A stretch of DNA of 64,000 nucleotides from Flavobacterium luteolum (GTDB lineage Bacteria; Bacteroidota; Bacteroidia; Flavobacteriales; Flavobacteriaceae): contig NZ_CP114286.1 of assembly GCF_027111275.1 (NCBI RefSeq), positions 3,582,501 through 3,646,500 on the forward strand, written 5' to 3'. Positions 15,494-23,813 of this stretch are shown here, in pieces; position 1 is the stretch's first letter; every line of letters begins with the position of its first letter. The position numbers and the translations under genes were made by a program. The notes under the pieces are model-generated. The model saw nothing but the letters and a program-made list of their open reading frames with translations. It had not been told where the DNA came from and did not search any database.

Positions 15494-15753
15494 GTCCTGC
15501 AGTTTTTAAATTAATTAAAATTGTTTAAAAAAAATGCGGGAAGCTTTGTTTTTAGGGGAATTCCCTGGGAATATGAAAAAATTAGTTGACCTGTTTCATC
15601 ATAAAATTGACTTAAAATTGATAGGTACACCAATAGGTCCACTTTACTTTACTGTTTTAAGTATTTTTTGATAATGTCTTAAAAATGAAAAACCCTTTAA
15701 ATACTAGTATTTAAAGGGTTTGTGACTTTTAAAGTTTCTTCTGAAACTTCATC
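15494..15753. other. ICE-chromosome boundary region (putative att)
   Basis: No gene is seen. It contains the integrase 5' region, a GGGGAATTCCC near-palindrome around 15558-15570, AT-rich DNA and the terminator of tRNA-Ser at 15689-15721. Integrase position and the tRNA make this the likely end of the element, with the crossover at or near the tRNA 3' end. The matching repeat would lie at the other end, outside the window, so the exact core cannot be set. Confidence 0.5.
15689..15721 (-). terminator. Terminator downstream of tRNA-Ser
   Basis: AAACCCTTTAAATACTAG and its complement form a long near-perfect dyad, about 15 bp per arm, 33 bases beyond the tRNA 3' end. On the minus strand it is followed by a T-rich run. 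It fits a factor-independent terminator. Confidence 0.7.
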
Positions 15754-15841
15754 TGGCGGAGAAAGAGGGATTCGAACCCCCGGACCTGTTACAGTCAACA
15801 GTTTTCAAGACTGCCGCATTCGACCGCTCTGCCATTTCTCC
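15754..15841 (-). tRNA. tRNA-Ser (anticodon UGA)
   Basis: Read on the minus strand the gene begins GGAGAAATGGCAGAGCGGTC and ends in TTTCTCCGCCA. The 7-bp acceptor stem GGAGAAA/TTTCTCC, discriminator G and encoded CCA are all present. The anticodon arm is GCAGT-CTTGAAA-ACTGT, giving anticodon TGA. The long variable arm between 15780 and 15805 is typical of class II serine tRNAs, and the T-arm GGGGGTTCGAATCCC is intact. It lies beside the integrase, and tRNA 3' ends are common ICE attachment sites. Confidence 0.97.
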
Positions 15842-15991
15842 AGTATGTCGCGATCATTATCTGATTGCGGGTGCAAATATAAGACGGTTTTTCGGTTATA
15901 AAAACTTTTTTTGGACTTTTTTTTAAAGTTTTTTGAGATAATTTTCAAGTATCTAATTATCAGTATTTCCGAAAGTGATATTTTTTTTAAA

Positions 15992-16390
15992 TTAATCTAA
16001 ATCGTCTAAAATTGGCGTTGGTTTTTTGTGTTCGTCGACTGCAACAAACGAAAAAGTTCCTGAAACTACTGTTTCGCGAAGCTCAGAATACATTTGTTCC
16101 ATAAAAATATCAACATGAATTTTACAGCTTGTTCTTCCAACGCTATCTACTTTTGCTACTAATTCGATTAAAGTTCCCGCAGGAATCGCCTTTTTAAAGT
16201 CAATTTGTCCTGTAGAAATTGTAACTACTTTTTTACGACTGAAACGTGTTGCACAGATAAAAGCAACTTCGTCCATTAAATGAAGAGCAGTTCCTCCAAA
16301 TAAAGTATCGTAATGATTTGTCGTGCTAGGAAAAACGGCTTTGAAAATACGAGTTTCTGATTTTTGAATTCTTTCTTCGACTGTTCCCAT
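15992..16390 (-). CDS. Acyl-CoA thioesterase, hotdog fold (YciA/BFIT type)
   Basis: 132 residues from the ATG at 16390, one base after the preceding stop codon; a longer frame from 16432 would run 41 bases into the ribB-type gene. FPSTTNHYDTLFGGTALHLMDEVAFICATRFS carries the N-H-x-x-T-x-F-G-G-x-x-x-x-x-x-DE signature of acyl-CoA hydrolases of the 4HBT/YciA group, with the catalytic Asp in LMDEVA. It should hydrolyse acyl-CoA to free acid and CoA in the cytoplasm. It is the last gene of a tight minus-strand operon. Confidence 0.88.
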   Translation of the reverse strand: MGTVEERIQKSETRIFKAVFPSTTNHYDTLFGGTALHLMDEVAFICATRFSRKKVVTISTGQIDFKKAIPAGTLIELVAKVDSVGRTSCKIHVDIFMEQMYSELRETVVSGTFSFVAVDEHKKPTPILDDLD

Positions 16391-16391
16391 A

Positions 16392-17525
16392 TTAGTAATT
16401 AACGTATTCTGTAATTTCAAGTCCGTATCCAATCATACCGACACGTTTTGTTTGCTCTGTATTCGAAACCAGTCTAATTTTAGAAATATCTAAATCATGA
16501 AGAATTTGCGCTCCAATTCCGTAATCTTTGCTATCAATGATGACTTTTGGAGCTTTCAGAGTTCCGTTAGCTTGCAATGATTTAAGCTCAGAAATTCTGT
16601 TTAAAAGATTAACTGCAGTCATGTCTTGATTGATAAAGATAACAGCGCCTTTTCCGTTCTCGTTAATCACTTTGAACATGTCGTCCAATTGCTGTTCAGC
16701 ATTATTAGTCAGCGTGCCTAACAAGTCGTTATTTACTTGCGAAGAGTGAATTCTTGTTAAGATAGGTTCGCCAAGATTCCAAGTTCCTTTAGTTAAAGCG
16801 ATATGAATTTGCTTGTTGGTGGTTTGCTCGTAAGCTCTTAAACGGAAAGTTCCGAAACGAGTCTCAATATCAAAATCTTCTTTTTTAACGATTAGGCTAT
16901 CGTGCTGCATTCTATAAGCAACCAAATCTTCAATAGAAACTAATTTTAAATCAAATTTCTTTGCCACTTTGATCAATTCTGGCAAACGTGACATTGTTCC
17001 GTCTTCGTTTAAAATTTCGCAGATTACACCAGCAGGTTTAAATCCCGCAAGACGTGCAAAATCAATAGCTGCTTCCGTATGGCCAGTTCTTCTTAAAACA
17101 CCGCCTTGTTTAGCGATTAAAGGAAAAATATGGCCAGGACGAGCTAAATCGTGAGGTTTTGTATTTGGATCAACTAATGATTGAACTGTTTTTGATCTAT
17201 CGGCAGCAGAAATTCCAGTTGTAACCCCTTGACCTTTTAAATCAACAGAAACAGTAAAAGCAGTTTCCATGTGATCTGTATTGTTGGTAACCATAGCGCG
17301 AAGATCTAATTCCTTGCATCGGCTTTCTGTAAGCGGTGTACAAATTAAACCACGTCCGTGAGTAGCCATAAAGTTGATCATTTCTGGAGTAACTTTTTCG
17401 GCAGCAGCCAAAAAATCACCTTCATTTTCTCGATCCTCATCATCGACTACAATGATTACTTTACCTTGACGAATATCTTCTATAGCTTCTTCAATGGTAT
17501 TCAGTTGTATTTTTGTTGTTGACAT
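16392..17525 (-). CDS. ribB: 3,4-dihydroxy-2-butanone-4-phosphate synthase with degenerate GTP cyclohydrolase II-like domain
   Basis: 377 residues, RibBA-like. The N-terminal DHBP synthase domain keeps DDEDRENEGDFL, THGRGLICTPL and RTGHTEAAIDFARLAG, so ribulose-5-phosphate to DHBP activity in riboflavin synthesis is expected. The C-terminal half has the GTP cyclohydrolase II fold, but the zinc motif that normally reads R-x-H-S-E-C-(x)n-C-x-C appears as TRIHSSQVNNDLLGTLTNNAEQQ, with no cysteines. It is therefore probably not a cyclohydrolase and resembles RibBX-type proteins. It sits 2 bases after lptF in the operon. A separate ribA is expected elsewhere in the genome. Confidence 0.92.
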   Translation of the reverse strand: MSTTKIQLNTIEEAIEDIRQGKVIIVVDDEDRENEGDFLAAAEKVTPEMINFMATHGRGLICTPLTESRCKELDLRAMVTNNTDHMETAFTVSVDLKGQGVTTGISAADRSKTVQSLVDPNTKPHDLARPGHIFPLIAKQGGVLRRTGHTEAAIDFARLAGFKPAGVICEILNEDGTMSRLPELIKVAKKFDLKLVSIEDLVAYRMQHDSLIVKKEDFDIETRFGTFRLRAYEQTTNKQIHIALTKGTWNLGEPILTRIHSSQVNNDLLGTLTNNAEQQLDDMFKVINENGKGAVIFINQDMTAVNLLNRISELKSLQANGTLKAPKVIIDSKDYGIGAQILHDLDISKIRLVSNTEQTKRVGMIGYGLEITEYVNY

Positions 17526-17527
17526 AA

Positions 17528-18982
17528 TTATTTTTGCTTTTGAGCAGATGAAAACCGCTCAGAGATTTTCTGAATTAGTTGTGAAATTGGGGTTGTGATC
17601 GCATCAAAATTAATCAAACCATTATCGTTTGTAGCGCGATAGGTTAATAATATGGCAAGCGGCGATAAGACAAAAGATGACATCCATGATCCCATAAATG
17701 GAGTCATACCGCCTTCTTGAGATAACCTTTTTCCGAATGTATTGATGAAATGGAAAGTAATAAAGATTAAAACAGCAAATACAATAGGAAGTCCAAGTCC
17801 TCCTTTTCTAATAATAGCGCCAAGCGGAGCTCCAATAAAGAACATTAAGAAACAGGCAAAAGCAATAACAAACTTCTCGTATAATGCATTGTAGTGTTTG
17901 TTGATTTCTCGCTCTTTGTCTTTTAAATCTTTCTGTGTCGTTTCTATAGAATAAATATTACTGGTAATATTGCTTCCTGCCATTTTTAAAATATCAACTT
18001 TGTCTTTATTAGAATAAATAGACAAAACATCGTTTGGAAGCGGTTTCTTCTTGATATTTTTTTGAGTATTTTCATAGAATCTTTTAATTCCAACACGCTG
18101 ATTGATGTTTTCAGAAAAGGAAACAATTTCGTTATCTAAATTTTTACTCAATGAGTCTAAAGTATAGCGCAATTCATTAACGTTTAGCATTGCATTTGTT
18201 CCTGCAATACTTTCTTTACTGTCATCGACTTTGTTTAGTTCAGATAAATCGATATTGATAATCTGTGTCTTAAATTTTCCTTTTATAAAAGGCATTTTCG
18301 CACGATCCTCATATTTTTTTGGAGTAACATCTTGGTAGTAATAACCGTCATTTAATACCAGTTTTAAAATGCTAGATTTTTCATTGCTTACAAGTTCCCC
18401 TGTTTTAGCTTTAATCACGGTTTTGTTTTCGCCCAAATTATTCGCTTTCTCGTGAATAGTCACACCAGTCAAGTGATTGCCGTTTTCGCCAGATTTTTTG
18501 TTTACTTTAATATTGTAAGTGCCAACATCATTAAACTGACCCTCGGCAATTGCCATAGCTGGTTTTGCTTGAGCGATGTTTTTTCTAAAATTGACAAATT
18601 TATATTCGGCATAAGGAATTACATTGTTTGCAAACCAAAATGCAACAATACTTAAAACGAAAATAAAAATAATTAGTACTCTCATTGCTCTTTGCAGCGA
18701 GATCCCAGACGATTTCATGGCTGCGAACTCATAATTTTCGGCAAGATTTCCGAAAGTCATGATTGAAGCTAATAAAACCGAAAGAGGTAAAACTAACGGG
18801 ATAATTCGTGGCATAGAAAAAAGCAGGAATTTCACGACCAATATTAAATCGAGATCTTTACCTGCTAGTTCTGAAATAAATAGCCATACTGTTTGCAGTA
18901 TGAATATGAAAAATAAGATTACAAATACCGTAGTAAATGTAAGTAAGAATGTTTTTAATAAGTATTTGTCTAGAATTTTCAA
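17528..18982 (-). CDS. LptF/LptG family permease (YjgP/YjgQ)
   Basis: 484 residues. Three N-terminal membrane segments, a large periplasmic region (about residues 125-370) and three C-terminal segments match LptF/LptG, the membrane half of the ABC machine that extracts lipopolysaccharide and passes it to LptC/A. MKILDKYLLKTFLLTF and GLPIVFAVLIFITFHFINTFGKRL are typical. Which of the two paralogues it is cannot be told from the sequence. It follows the lolA-like gene by 8 bases, so an envelope-assembly pair lies inside this operon. Confidence 0.9.
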   Translation of the reverse strand: MKILDKYLLKTFLLTFTTVFVILFFIFILQTVWLFISELAGKDLDLILVVKFLLFSMPRIIPLVLPLSVLLASIMTFGNLAENYEFAAMKSSGISLQRAMRVLIIFIFVLSIVAFWFANNVIPYAEYKFVNFRKNIAQAKPAMAIAEGQFNDVGTYNIKVNKKSGENGNHLTGVTIHEKANNLGENKTVIKAKTGELVSNEKSSILKLVLNDGYYYQDVTPKKYEDRAKMPFIKGKFKTQIINIDLSELNKVDDSKESIAGTNAMLNVNELRYTLDSLSKNLDNEIVSFSENINQRVGIKRFYENTQKNIKKKPLPNDVLSIYSNKDKVDILKMAGSNITSNIYSIETTQKDLKDKEREINKHYNALYEKFVIAFACFLMFFIGAPLGAIIRKGGLGLPIVFAVLIFITFHFINTFGKRLSQEGGMTPFMGSWMSSFVLSPLAILLTYRATNDNGLINFDAITTPISQLIQKISERFSSAQKQK

Positions 18983-18990
18983 CCTTCTAA

Positions 18991-19638
18991 TTAATCTAAT
19001 TTATTGATGTAGTATTTCGGGTATTTACTCGCTACAAAGGTAAATTGATTTTTTGATAATGGCTGATTGGTTTTAAAAGAATTAACGGTTAAAGTTGTTT
19101 TTGTTCCATTTTTTCCAGTTTCAATCAAATTGTAGATGTGTTTTGTCTGAACGTCAACACCTAACAAAATTTCTTTTCTTTGATCTTTTCCGCTAGTTGG
19201 AACCAATTTGATGTATTGAATTTTTCTTCCTTTTACATTCTGAACAATGTCCATGTTGTATTTGTAGCCAGAATTAAAGAAAGTAAGCATTTTTGAAGGA
19301 GTGATTGCATTATCATCTTTCTCGTTTACTTTAGAAATAGTAACTTCTTCGTCTTCAGGAACAATAGTGTATGTTTTTTGACCGTCAAAAATTTTAGTAA
19401 CGCCCATGAAATTTAAAACATATTGGTTTCCTTTCATTGTTACGTTTCCTTTACTGTCTTGATTGATGTTTTCTTTGGCATTATTCAAAGAATATTTAAA
19501 ATCGATAACAATATTGTCGTAGCTTTTTATTTTAGAAGTTACTTCGTTCAATAAATCTTTCGCTTTTTTATCTTGCGCCTGAATAGAAGTGAAGCTCAAA
19601 AGCAAAATGATTGCCATTTGGAAACACTTTTTAGTCAT
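18991..19638 (-). CDS. LolA-like outer-membrane lipoprotein carrier
   Basis: 215 residues from the ATG at 19638, which gives a compact signal peptide (MTKKCFQMAIILLLSFTSIQAQ). An in-frame ATG at 19683, 8 bases after ftsK, would add a long polar N-terminus and remains possible. The mature domain (KDLLNEVTSKIKSYDNIVIDFKYSL, KGNVTMKGNQYVLNF, QKTYTIVPEDEEVTI) follows the LolA beta-barrel pattern. It should carry lipoproteins from the inner to the outer membrane. Bacteroidota have several LolA-like proteins, so substrate specificity is uncertain. Confidence 0.82.
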   Translation of the reverse strand: MTKKCFQMAIILLLSFTSIQAQDKKAKDLLNEVTSKIKSYDNIVIDFKYSLNNAKENINQDSKGNVTMKGNQYVLNFMGVTKIFDGQKTYTIVPEDEEVTISKVNEKDDNAITPSKMLTFFNSGYKYNMDIVQNVKGRKIQYIKLVPTSGKDQRKEILLGVDVQTKHIYNLIETGKNGTKTTLTVNSFKTNQPLSKNQFTFVASKYPKYYINKLD

Positions 19639-19690
19639 GTTTGTGATAGAATTGTTGTTGATTTCTTGAATTTTTGCTTTCATGATTGGA

Positions 19691-22150
19691 TTAATTTTGT
19701 TCATTATTAAAAAATTGATCAAGAGCATTTAAATCTAAAATGTTTACACTGCGTGCTTTACTGCCTTCAAACGGACCAACAATACCTGCTGCCTCAAGTT
19801 GATCGATCAAACGACCAGCTCTGTTGTATCCTAATTTTAATTTTCGTTGCAATAAAGAAGCAGAACCCTGCTGTGCATTGACAATAATCTCTGCCGCTTC
19901 TCTAAATAAAGTATCTCTTTCGGAAATATCTATATCAAGATTAATGCCACTTTCTTCTCCGACAAACTCTGGAAGCAAATAAGCTGTAGCGTAAGCTTTT
20001 TGTCCGCCAATGAAATCTGTAATTTTTTCTACTTCTGGAGTGTCAATGAAAGCGCATTGTACACGGATTACGTCGTTTCCATTAGTGTATAATAAATCTC
20101 CGCGTCCAATAAGCTGATCTGCACCTTGAGTATCCAAAATAGTTCTAGAGTCAATTTTAGAAGTTACTCTAAATGCTATTCTGGCAGGGAAATTGGCTTT
20201 AATTAAACCTGTAATAACGTTTACAGAAGGTCTTTGTGTTGCAATAATTAAGTGAATACCAATAGCACGGGCTAATTGAGCCAAACGCGCAATCGGAACT
20301 TCAACTTCTTTTCCTGCAGTCATAATCAAATCGGCAAACTCATCGACAACCAAAACGATGTAAGGTAAAAATCTATGACCGGCTTCTGGGTTTAATTTTC
20401 TCGCTTTAAATTTATCGTTGTATTCTTTAATGTTACGAACCATCGCGTCTTTTAGTAAAGAATAACGATTGTCCATTTCAGTACAAAGCGAATTTAAAGT
20501 ATTGACAACTTTTGCGTTATCTGTAATAATAGCGTCTTCTGTATCAGGAAGTTTGGCTAAATAATGTCTTTCAATTTTATTAAAAAGTGTAAGCTCCACT
20601 TTTTTCGGGTCAACTAAAACAAATTTTACTTCTGCTGGATGTTTTTTATATAAAAGAGAAGTTAAAACCGCATTTAATCCAACCGATTTTCCTTGTCCAG
20701 TAGCACCCGCCATCAGTAAGTGAGGCATTTTAGCTAAATCGACAACAAAAGTTTCGTTTGAAATGGTTTTTCCTAAAGCAATTGGCAGTTCCATTTCAGC
20801 TTCTTGGAATTTTGCAGCTCCAATAACACTTTTCATAGAAACCATAGTTGGGTTTTTATTCGGAACCTCGATACCAATTGTCCCTTTTCCTGGAATTGGC
20901 GCAATAATACGAATTCCTAAAGCTGACAATGACAAAGCAATATCATCTTCTAAACTTTTAATTTTAGAAATTCTGATTCCAGCTTCCGGCACAATTTCGT
21001 ATAAAGTAACAGATGGCCCAACCGTTGCTTTAATTTGTGCAATTTCAATTTTGTAGTTTCGAAGTGTATCTACAATCCTATTTTTATTTTCTTCTAATTC
21101 TTCTTGATTGATTGTAATTCCTCCAGTCGAATATTCTTTTAATAAATCAATGGTTGGGAATTTGTAATTGGATAAATCCAAAGTTGGATCAAATAATCCG
21201 AAATCGGCAACTAAGCGAGAAGCCAAGTTTTCTTCGATAATATCTTCTTCCTCTGCTTTTTCAATTACAAATGCTTCATCAGGAGAAACTAATGGAAGCT
21301 CTTGTTTTGGAGTAATTGGCTTTAAAACTGGATTTAATTCAATTTCAGACGAATGAGAAATAGTTGGCTTTAAAGCTTCTTTGTTAAGTTCGAATTGCGT
21401 GTCAACTGTTTTGATGTGAATGTCATCTATTTCAGGATCGCTTTCTACTTCTTCTTCTTCTTTAATAGCAAATTCTTCTAAATTGTAAGCGCTTTCAGGT
21501 TGATTTACCGCTGGTTTTAAAGTGTCTAATTCTGATTTAAATTCTTTTTTAGTAGAATCAAAATACGATTGAATTTTTTCTGGTGATAATTTGATTTTGA
21601 AAATCAGATAGATAATTAAACCAAAAAGTAGCGTAAGCAATGTACCTGTTTTTCCGATATAATCTTGAAGGAATAAGTTCAATTCGTAACCAATTGTTCC
21701 ACCTAATTCTGGTGCAGAAGTAGCAAAGAAACCAAACAGTACAGAAACGATAATAATGGCAAAAATATCCCAGAACCAGGTGTTTTTTAGTTTTTGAGTT
21801 GAAAGCTCCAATGCCAAAAACATTCCGGTTAGGAAAAATAGACGTACGAAAATAAAAGACGCAAGTCCGAAACCTCTGTAAATAATTAAATCGGCCAAAT
21901 AAGCCCCGAATTTTCCGAGCCAGTTCTCAGCAACTTCGGTACGATCACCGATCTGATTTACAACACTTTGGTCATTTTGCCATTGTCCGTTTACATAAAA
22001 AGAAATAAATGCGACCAATAGTGCAATAGAAAAAAGAACCAAAAGACAGCCTAAAACAAATCTTTGCTGTTTAGACATCTTAAATGATCTTTTAACTCCT
22101 TCCTGTTTTTCGTTTTTTTTATCTACAGTTTCTTTTTTATTTTTTGCCAT
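19691..22150 (-). CDS. ftsK: DNA translocase FtsK/SpoIIIE
   Basis: 819 residues. Four N-terminal membrane segments (about 28-175), an acidic linker, then the motor domain with Walker A GATGQGKSVG (about residue 465), Walker B-like IVLVVDEFADLI and ATQRPSVNVITG. The C-terminal gamma winged-helix domain (SASLLQRKLKLGYNRAGRLIDQLEAAGIVGPFEG) is complete. It pumps chromosome dimers through the division septum and activates XerCD at dif. It is followed by lolA and preceded by dgkA with an 18-base gap. Confidence 0.97.
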   Translation of the reverse strand: MAKNKKETVDKKNEKQEGVKRSFKMSKQQRFVLGCLLVLFSIALLVAFISFYVNGQWQNDQSVVNQIGDRTEVAENWLGKFGAYLADLIIYRGFGLASFIFVRLFFLTGMFLALELSTQKLKNTWFWDIFAIIIVSVLFGFFATSAPELGGTIGYELNLFLQDYIGKTGTLLTLLFGLIIYLIFKIKLSPEKIQSYFDSTKKEFKSELDTLKPAVNQPESAYNLEEFAIKEEEEVESDPEIDDIHIKTVDTQFELNKEALKPTISHSSEIELNPVLKPITPKQELPLVSPDEAFVIEKAEEEDIIEENLASRLVADFGLFDPTLDLSNYKFPTIDLLKEYSTGGITINQEELEENKNRIVDTLRNYKIEIAQIKATVGPSVTLYEIVPEAGIRISKIKSLEDDIALSLSALGIRIIAPIPGKGTIGIEVPNKNPTMVSMKSVIGAAKFQEAEMELPIALGKTISNETFVVDLAKMPHLLMAGATGQGKSVGLNAVLTSLLYKKHPAEVKFVLVDPKKVELTLFNKIERHYLAKLPDTEDAIITDNAKVVNTLNSLCTEMDNRYSLLKDAMVRNIKEYNDKFKARKLNPEAGHRFLPYIVLVVDEFADLIMTAGKEVEVPIARLAQLARAIGIHLIIATQRPSVNVITGLIKANFPARIAFRVTSKIDSRTILDTQGADQLIGRGDLLYTNGNDVIRVQCAFIDTPEVEKITDFIGGQKAYATAYLLPEFVGEESGINLDIDISERDTLFREAAEIIVNAQQGSASLLQRKLKLGYNRAGRLIDQLEAAGIVGPFEGSKARSVNILDLNALDQFFNNEQN

Positions 22151-22168
22151 TCTTGCGTTTTCCTTTGC

Positions 22169-22543
22169 CTAAATAAATTTTGGGATATAAATAATCAAGC
22201 CTATTGCAATTGCAGTCATTGCGGCAAAAAATACCGCTCCGGCAGCAATATCTTTAATAAAACCGATTCGTTTGCTGTAATCAGGATGGATAAAATCGGC
22301 AATTTTTTCTACTGCCGTATTTAATCCTTCAATAGCTAAAACTAAACCAATGGCTAAGGTTTGACATAGCCATTCGGTTTGAGAAATATGAAAATAGAAT
22401 CCAGCAATTGTCATGATAATTCCCAATGAGAATTGAACCATAATGCTGTGTTCTGTTTTAATTAATTTTACAGCTCCGTTAAAAGCATACGTCATGCTTT
22501 TTAAACGACCTGTAACAAAAGTATTGTCTTTTTGAAACTCCAT
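22169..22543 (-). CDS. dgkA: Diacylglycerol/undecaprenol kinase family protein (DgkA)
   Basis: 124 residues, three membrane segments. The signature EGLNTAVEKIADFIHPDYSKRIGFIKDIAAGAVF contains the conserved E-x-x-NTA-x-E and KD-x-AAGAV residues of the small integral-membrane DgkA family. Activity could be on diacylglycerol, as in Proteobacteria, or undecaprenol, as in Gram-positives; the sequence does not settle this. The gene lies between tpx (13 bases) and ftsK (18 bases). Confidence 0.93.
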   Translation of the reverse strand: MEFQKDNTFVTGRLKSMTYAFNGAVKLIKTEHSIMVQFSLGIIMTIAGFYFHISQTEWLCQTLAIGLVLAIEGLNTAVEKIADFIHPDYSKRIGFIKDIAAGAVFFAAMTAIAIGLIIYIPKFI

Positions 22544-22556
22544 TTAAAGGAAAATA

Positions 22557-23054
22557 TTATAATGCTGCTAAAGCTGCTTCGTAATTTGGTTCGTTTGCAA
22601 TTTCTGCTACTTGTTCTGTATGAACAATTTTTCCGTTAGCATCTACAACAATGATCGCTCTTGAGTGTAAACCTGCTAATGGTCCGTCAACGATTTCTAA
22701 TCCATTTGCTTTGCCAAAAGCTCCAGATTGAAAATCTGATAAGTTAACCACATTTTCTAAACCTTCAGCACCACAAAAACGTTTTTGAGCAAAAGGTAAA
22801 TCTCTAGAAATACATAATACTGTAGTGTTTTCTAATTCGCTTGCACTTGCATTGAAAGTTCTAACTGATGTTGCGCAAGTTCCTGTATCAACACTAGGAA
22901 AGATGTTTAAAACTAATTTTTTACCAGCGAAATTGCTTAATGAAGCAACAGATAAATCGTTTTGTACTAATTTGAAGTCAGCTAATTGCGATCCAACTGC
23001 TGGTAATTCGCCTGATGTATGAACTGGATTTCCTCCTAATGTGATAGATGCCAT
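22557..23054 (-). CDS. tpx: Thiol peroxidase Tpx
   Basis: 165 residues, full length. The peroxidatic Cys60 lies in [13 protein letters not shown] and the resolving Cys94 in [12 protein letters not shown], matching the Cys61/Cys95 pair of E. coli Tpx. It reduces lipid and alkyl hydroperoxides with thioredoxin. It is the first gene of the operon running to the thioesterase, with a -7 box (TACTTTTG) 27-34 bases upstream. Its regulation may therefore affect the ftsK and lptF genes downstream unless internal promoters exist. Confidence 0.97.
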   Translation of the reverse strand: MASITLGGNPVHTSGELPAVGSQLADFKLVQNDLSVASLSNFAGKKLVLNIFPSVDTGTCATSVRTFNASASELENTTVLCISRDLPFAQKRFCGAEGLENVVNLSDFQSGAFGKANGLEIVDGPLAGLHSRAIIVVDANGKIVHTEQVAEIANEPNYEAALAAL

Positions 23055-23080
23055 GATTTTTGTTTAAAATTAATGAGGCT

Positions 23081-23088
23081 CAAAAGTA
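23081..23088 (-). promoter_or_regulatory. -7 box upstream of tpx
   Basis: TACTTTTG on the minus strand matches TAnnTTTG at a sensible distance from the ATG at 23054. A clear TTG at -33 is not seen. Confidence 0.5.
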
Positions 23089-23234
23089 AGGATTAATATT
23101 TTAATCTAAAAGTATTTGTTAAGGGTTTAAGGAGAGATTAAGGATGGTTTTTTGATGGCCACGAATTCACGAATTTATCTAATTATTTTAGATTTATTAC
23201 GTTTGTCGATAACCATAAAAGTCAATTGAAACCG

Positions 23235-23356
23235 TTTGCCCGCGAGAGGGATAGGAGCTGGCTACCGAAGTAGCGCGGATAGCCCGACATCATCCCGATA
23301 AAAGGGCGGATATGCGCAAAGTGAGTTAGCCCTTTTATCGGGATGATGTCTCGTCC
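23235..23356. repeat. Long inverted repeat element (22-bp perfect arms)
   Basis: Arms at 23286-23307 and 23329-23350 are perfect complements over 22 bp (core ATCCCGATAAAAGGG) around a 21-base loop. GC-rich flanking words (GGAGCTGG, GCGGATAGC) recall the REP-like family at 36.4, 44.7 and 62.7 kb. The rest of the 23055-23450 gap is AT-rich, with a GCCACGAATTCACGAATT word at 23158 and a terminator at 23380-23410. No gene is seen. Confidence 0.85.
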
Positions 23357-23379
23357 AAATCATTATTTTTATGCACAAA

Positions 23380-23410
23380 AAAAAGCGTCCCTAAATTAGA
23401 AACGCTTTCT
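23380..23410 (-). terminator. Terminator downstream of the small conserved gene
   Basis: AAAGCGT and ACGCTTT flank an imperfect stem including CCTAA/TTAG, with an A-run on the plus strand (T-run on the minus strand), 41 bases beyond the stop codon at 23451. Confidence 0.7.
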
Positions 23411-23450
23411 CAGTCTTGTTTTTGTATTTATTCTTGGGAAGGAGGTCGAC

Positions 23451-23708
23451 TTACTTATCGATTGAGCCTAATACACGTTTCATGAACGTATTTAAAGCTT
23501 CTTTTTTATCTGTTCCTTGGGCAACTAATTTTTGTACTTCAAGGGCACCGTACATATTCGAAATCAATTCGCCGATTACGTCTAATTCTTCGTCTTTAAG
23601 AGAAGGAATTTCGGTCATTGCTTCTAGAACTTCGATCGTTTCTATGATATAATCCTGATCGTTTTCTTCGATGAATTGTGTTAAATGCTTAATTACAGGT
23701 AATTTCAT
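23451..23708 (-). CDS. Small conserved acidic protein downstream of thioredoxin
   Basis: 85 residues, helical and acidic, with no signal peptide or membrane segment (KLPVIKHLTQFIEENDQDY, EELDVIGELISNMYGALEV). From memory a protein of this size follows thioredoxin genes in many Flavobacterium genomes (DUF6952-like), but I cannot confirm this. No catalytic residues are evident and there is no Cys. It lies 105 bases after the thioredoxin gene, the gap being filled by short repeats. A link to redox stress rests only on context. Confidence 0.7.
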   Translation of the reverse strand: MKLPVIKHLTQFIEENDQDYIIETIEVLEAMTEIPSLKDEELDVIGELISNMYGALEVQKLVAQGTDKKEALNTFMKRVLGSIDK

Positions 23709-23813
23709 GTTTAGATTTCTTAGATTTTTAGACTTTATTAGACTTCTTAGACTTTCTATAAATTTTGCAACATCTAAGTTGTCTAAAATCTAAGTAAGTC
23801 TAACGATCTAAAA
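23709..23813. repeat. TTAGACTT/TCTAAG phrase repeats
   Basis: The gap is built from variants of TTTAGACTT, TTCTTAGA and TCTAAGT in both orientations, with a central dyad (CTAAGTTGTCTAAAATCTAAG). Another block of similar words lies at 24140-24300. These resemble decayed dispersed repeats. No gene is seen. Confidence 0.6.

Noticed and set aside
16392..17600. FMN riboswitch for the ribB-type gene
   Set aside because: The upstream gene ends 2 bases away, leaving no leader in which a riboswitch could lie.
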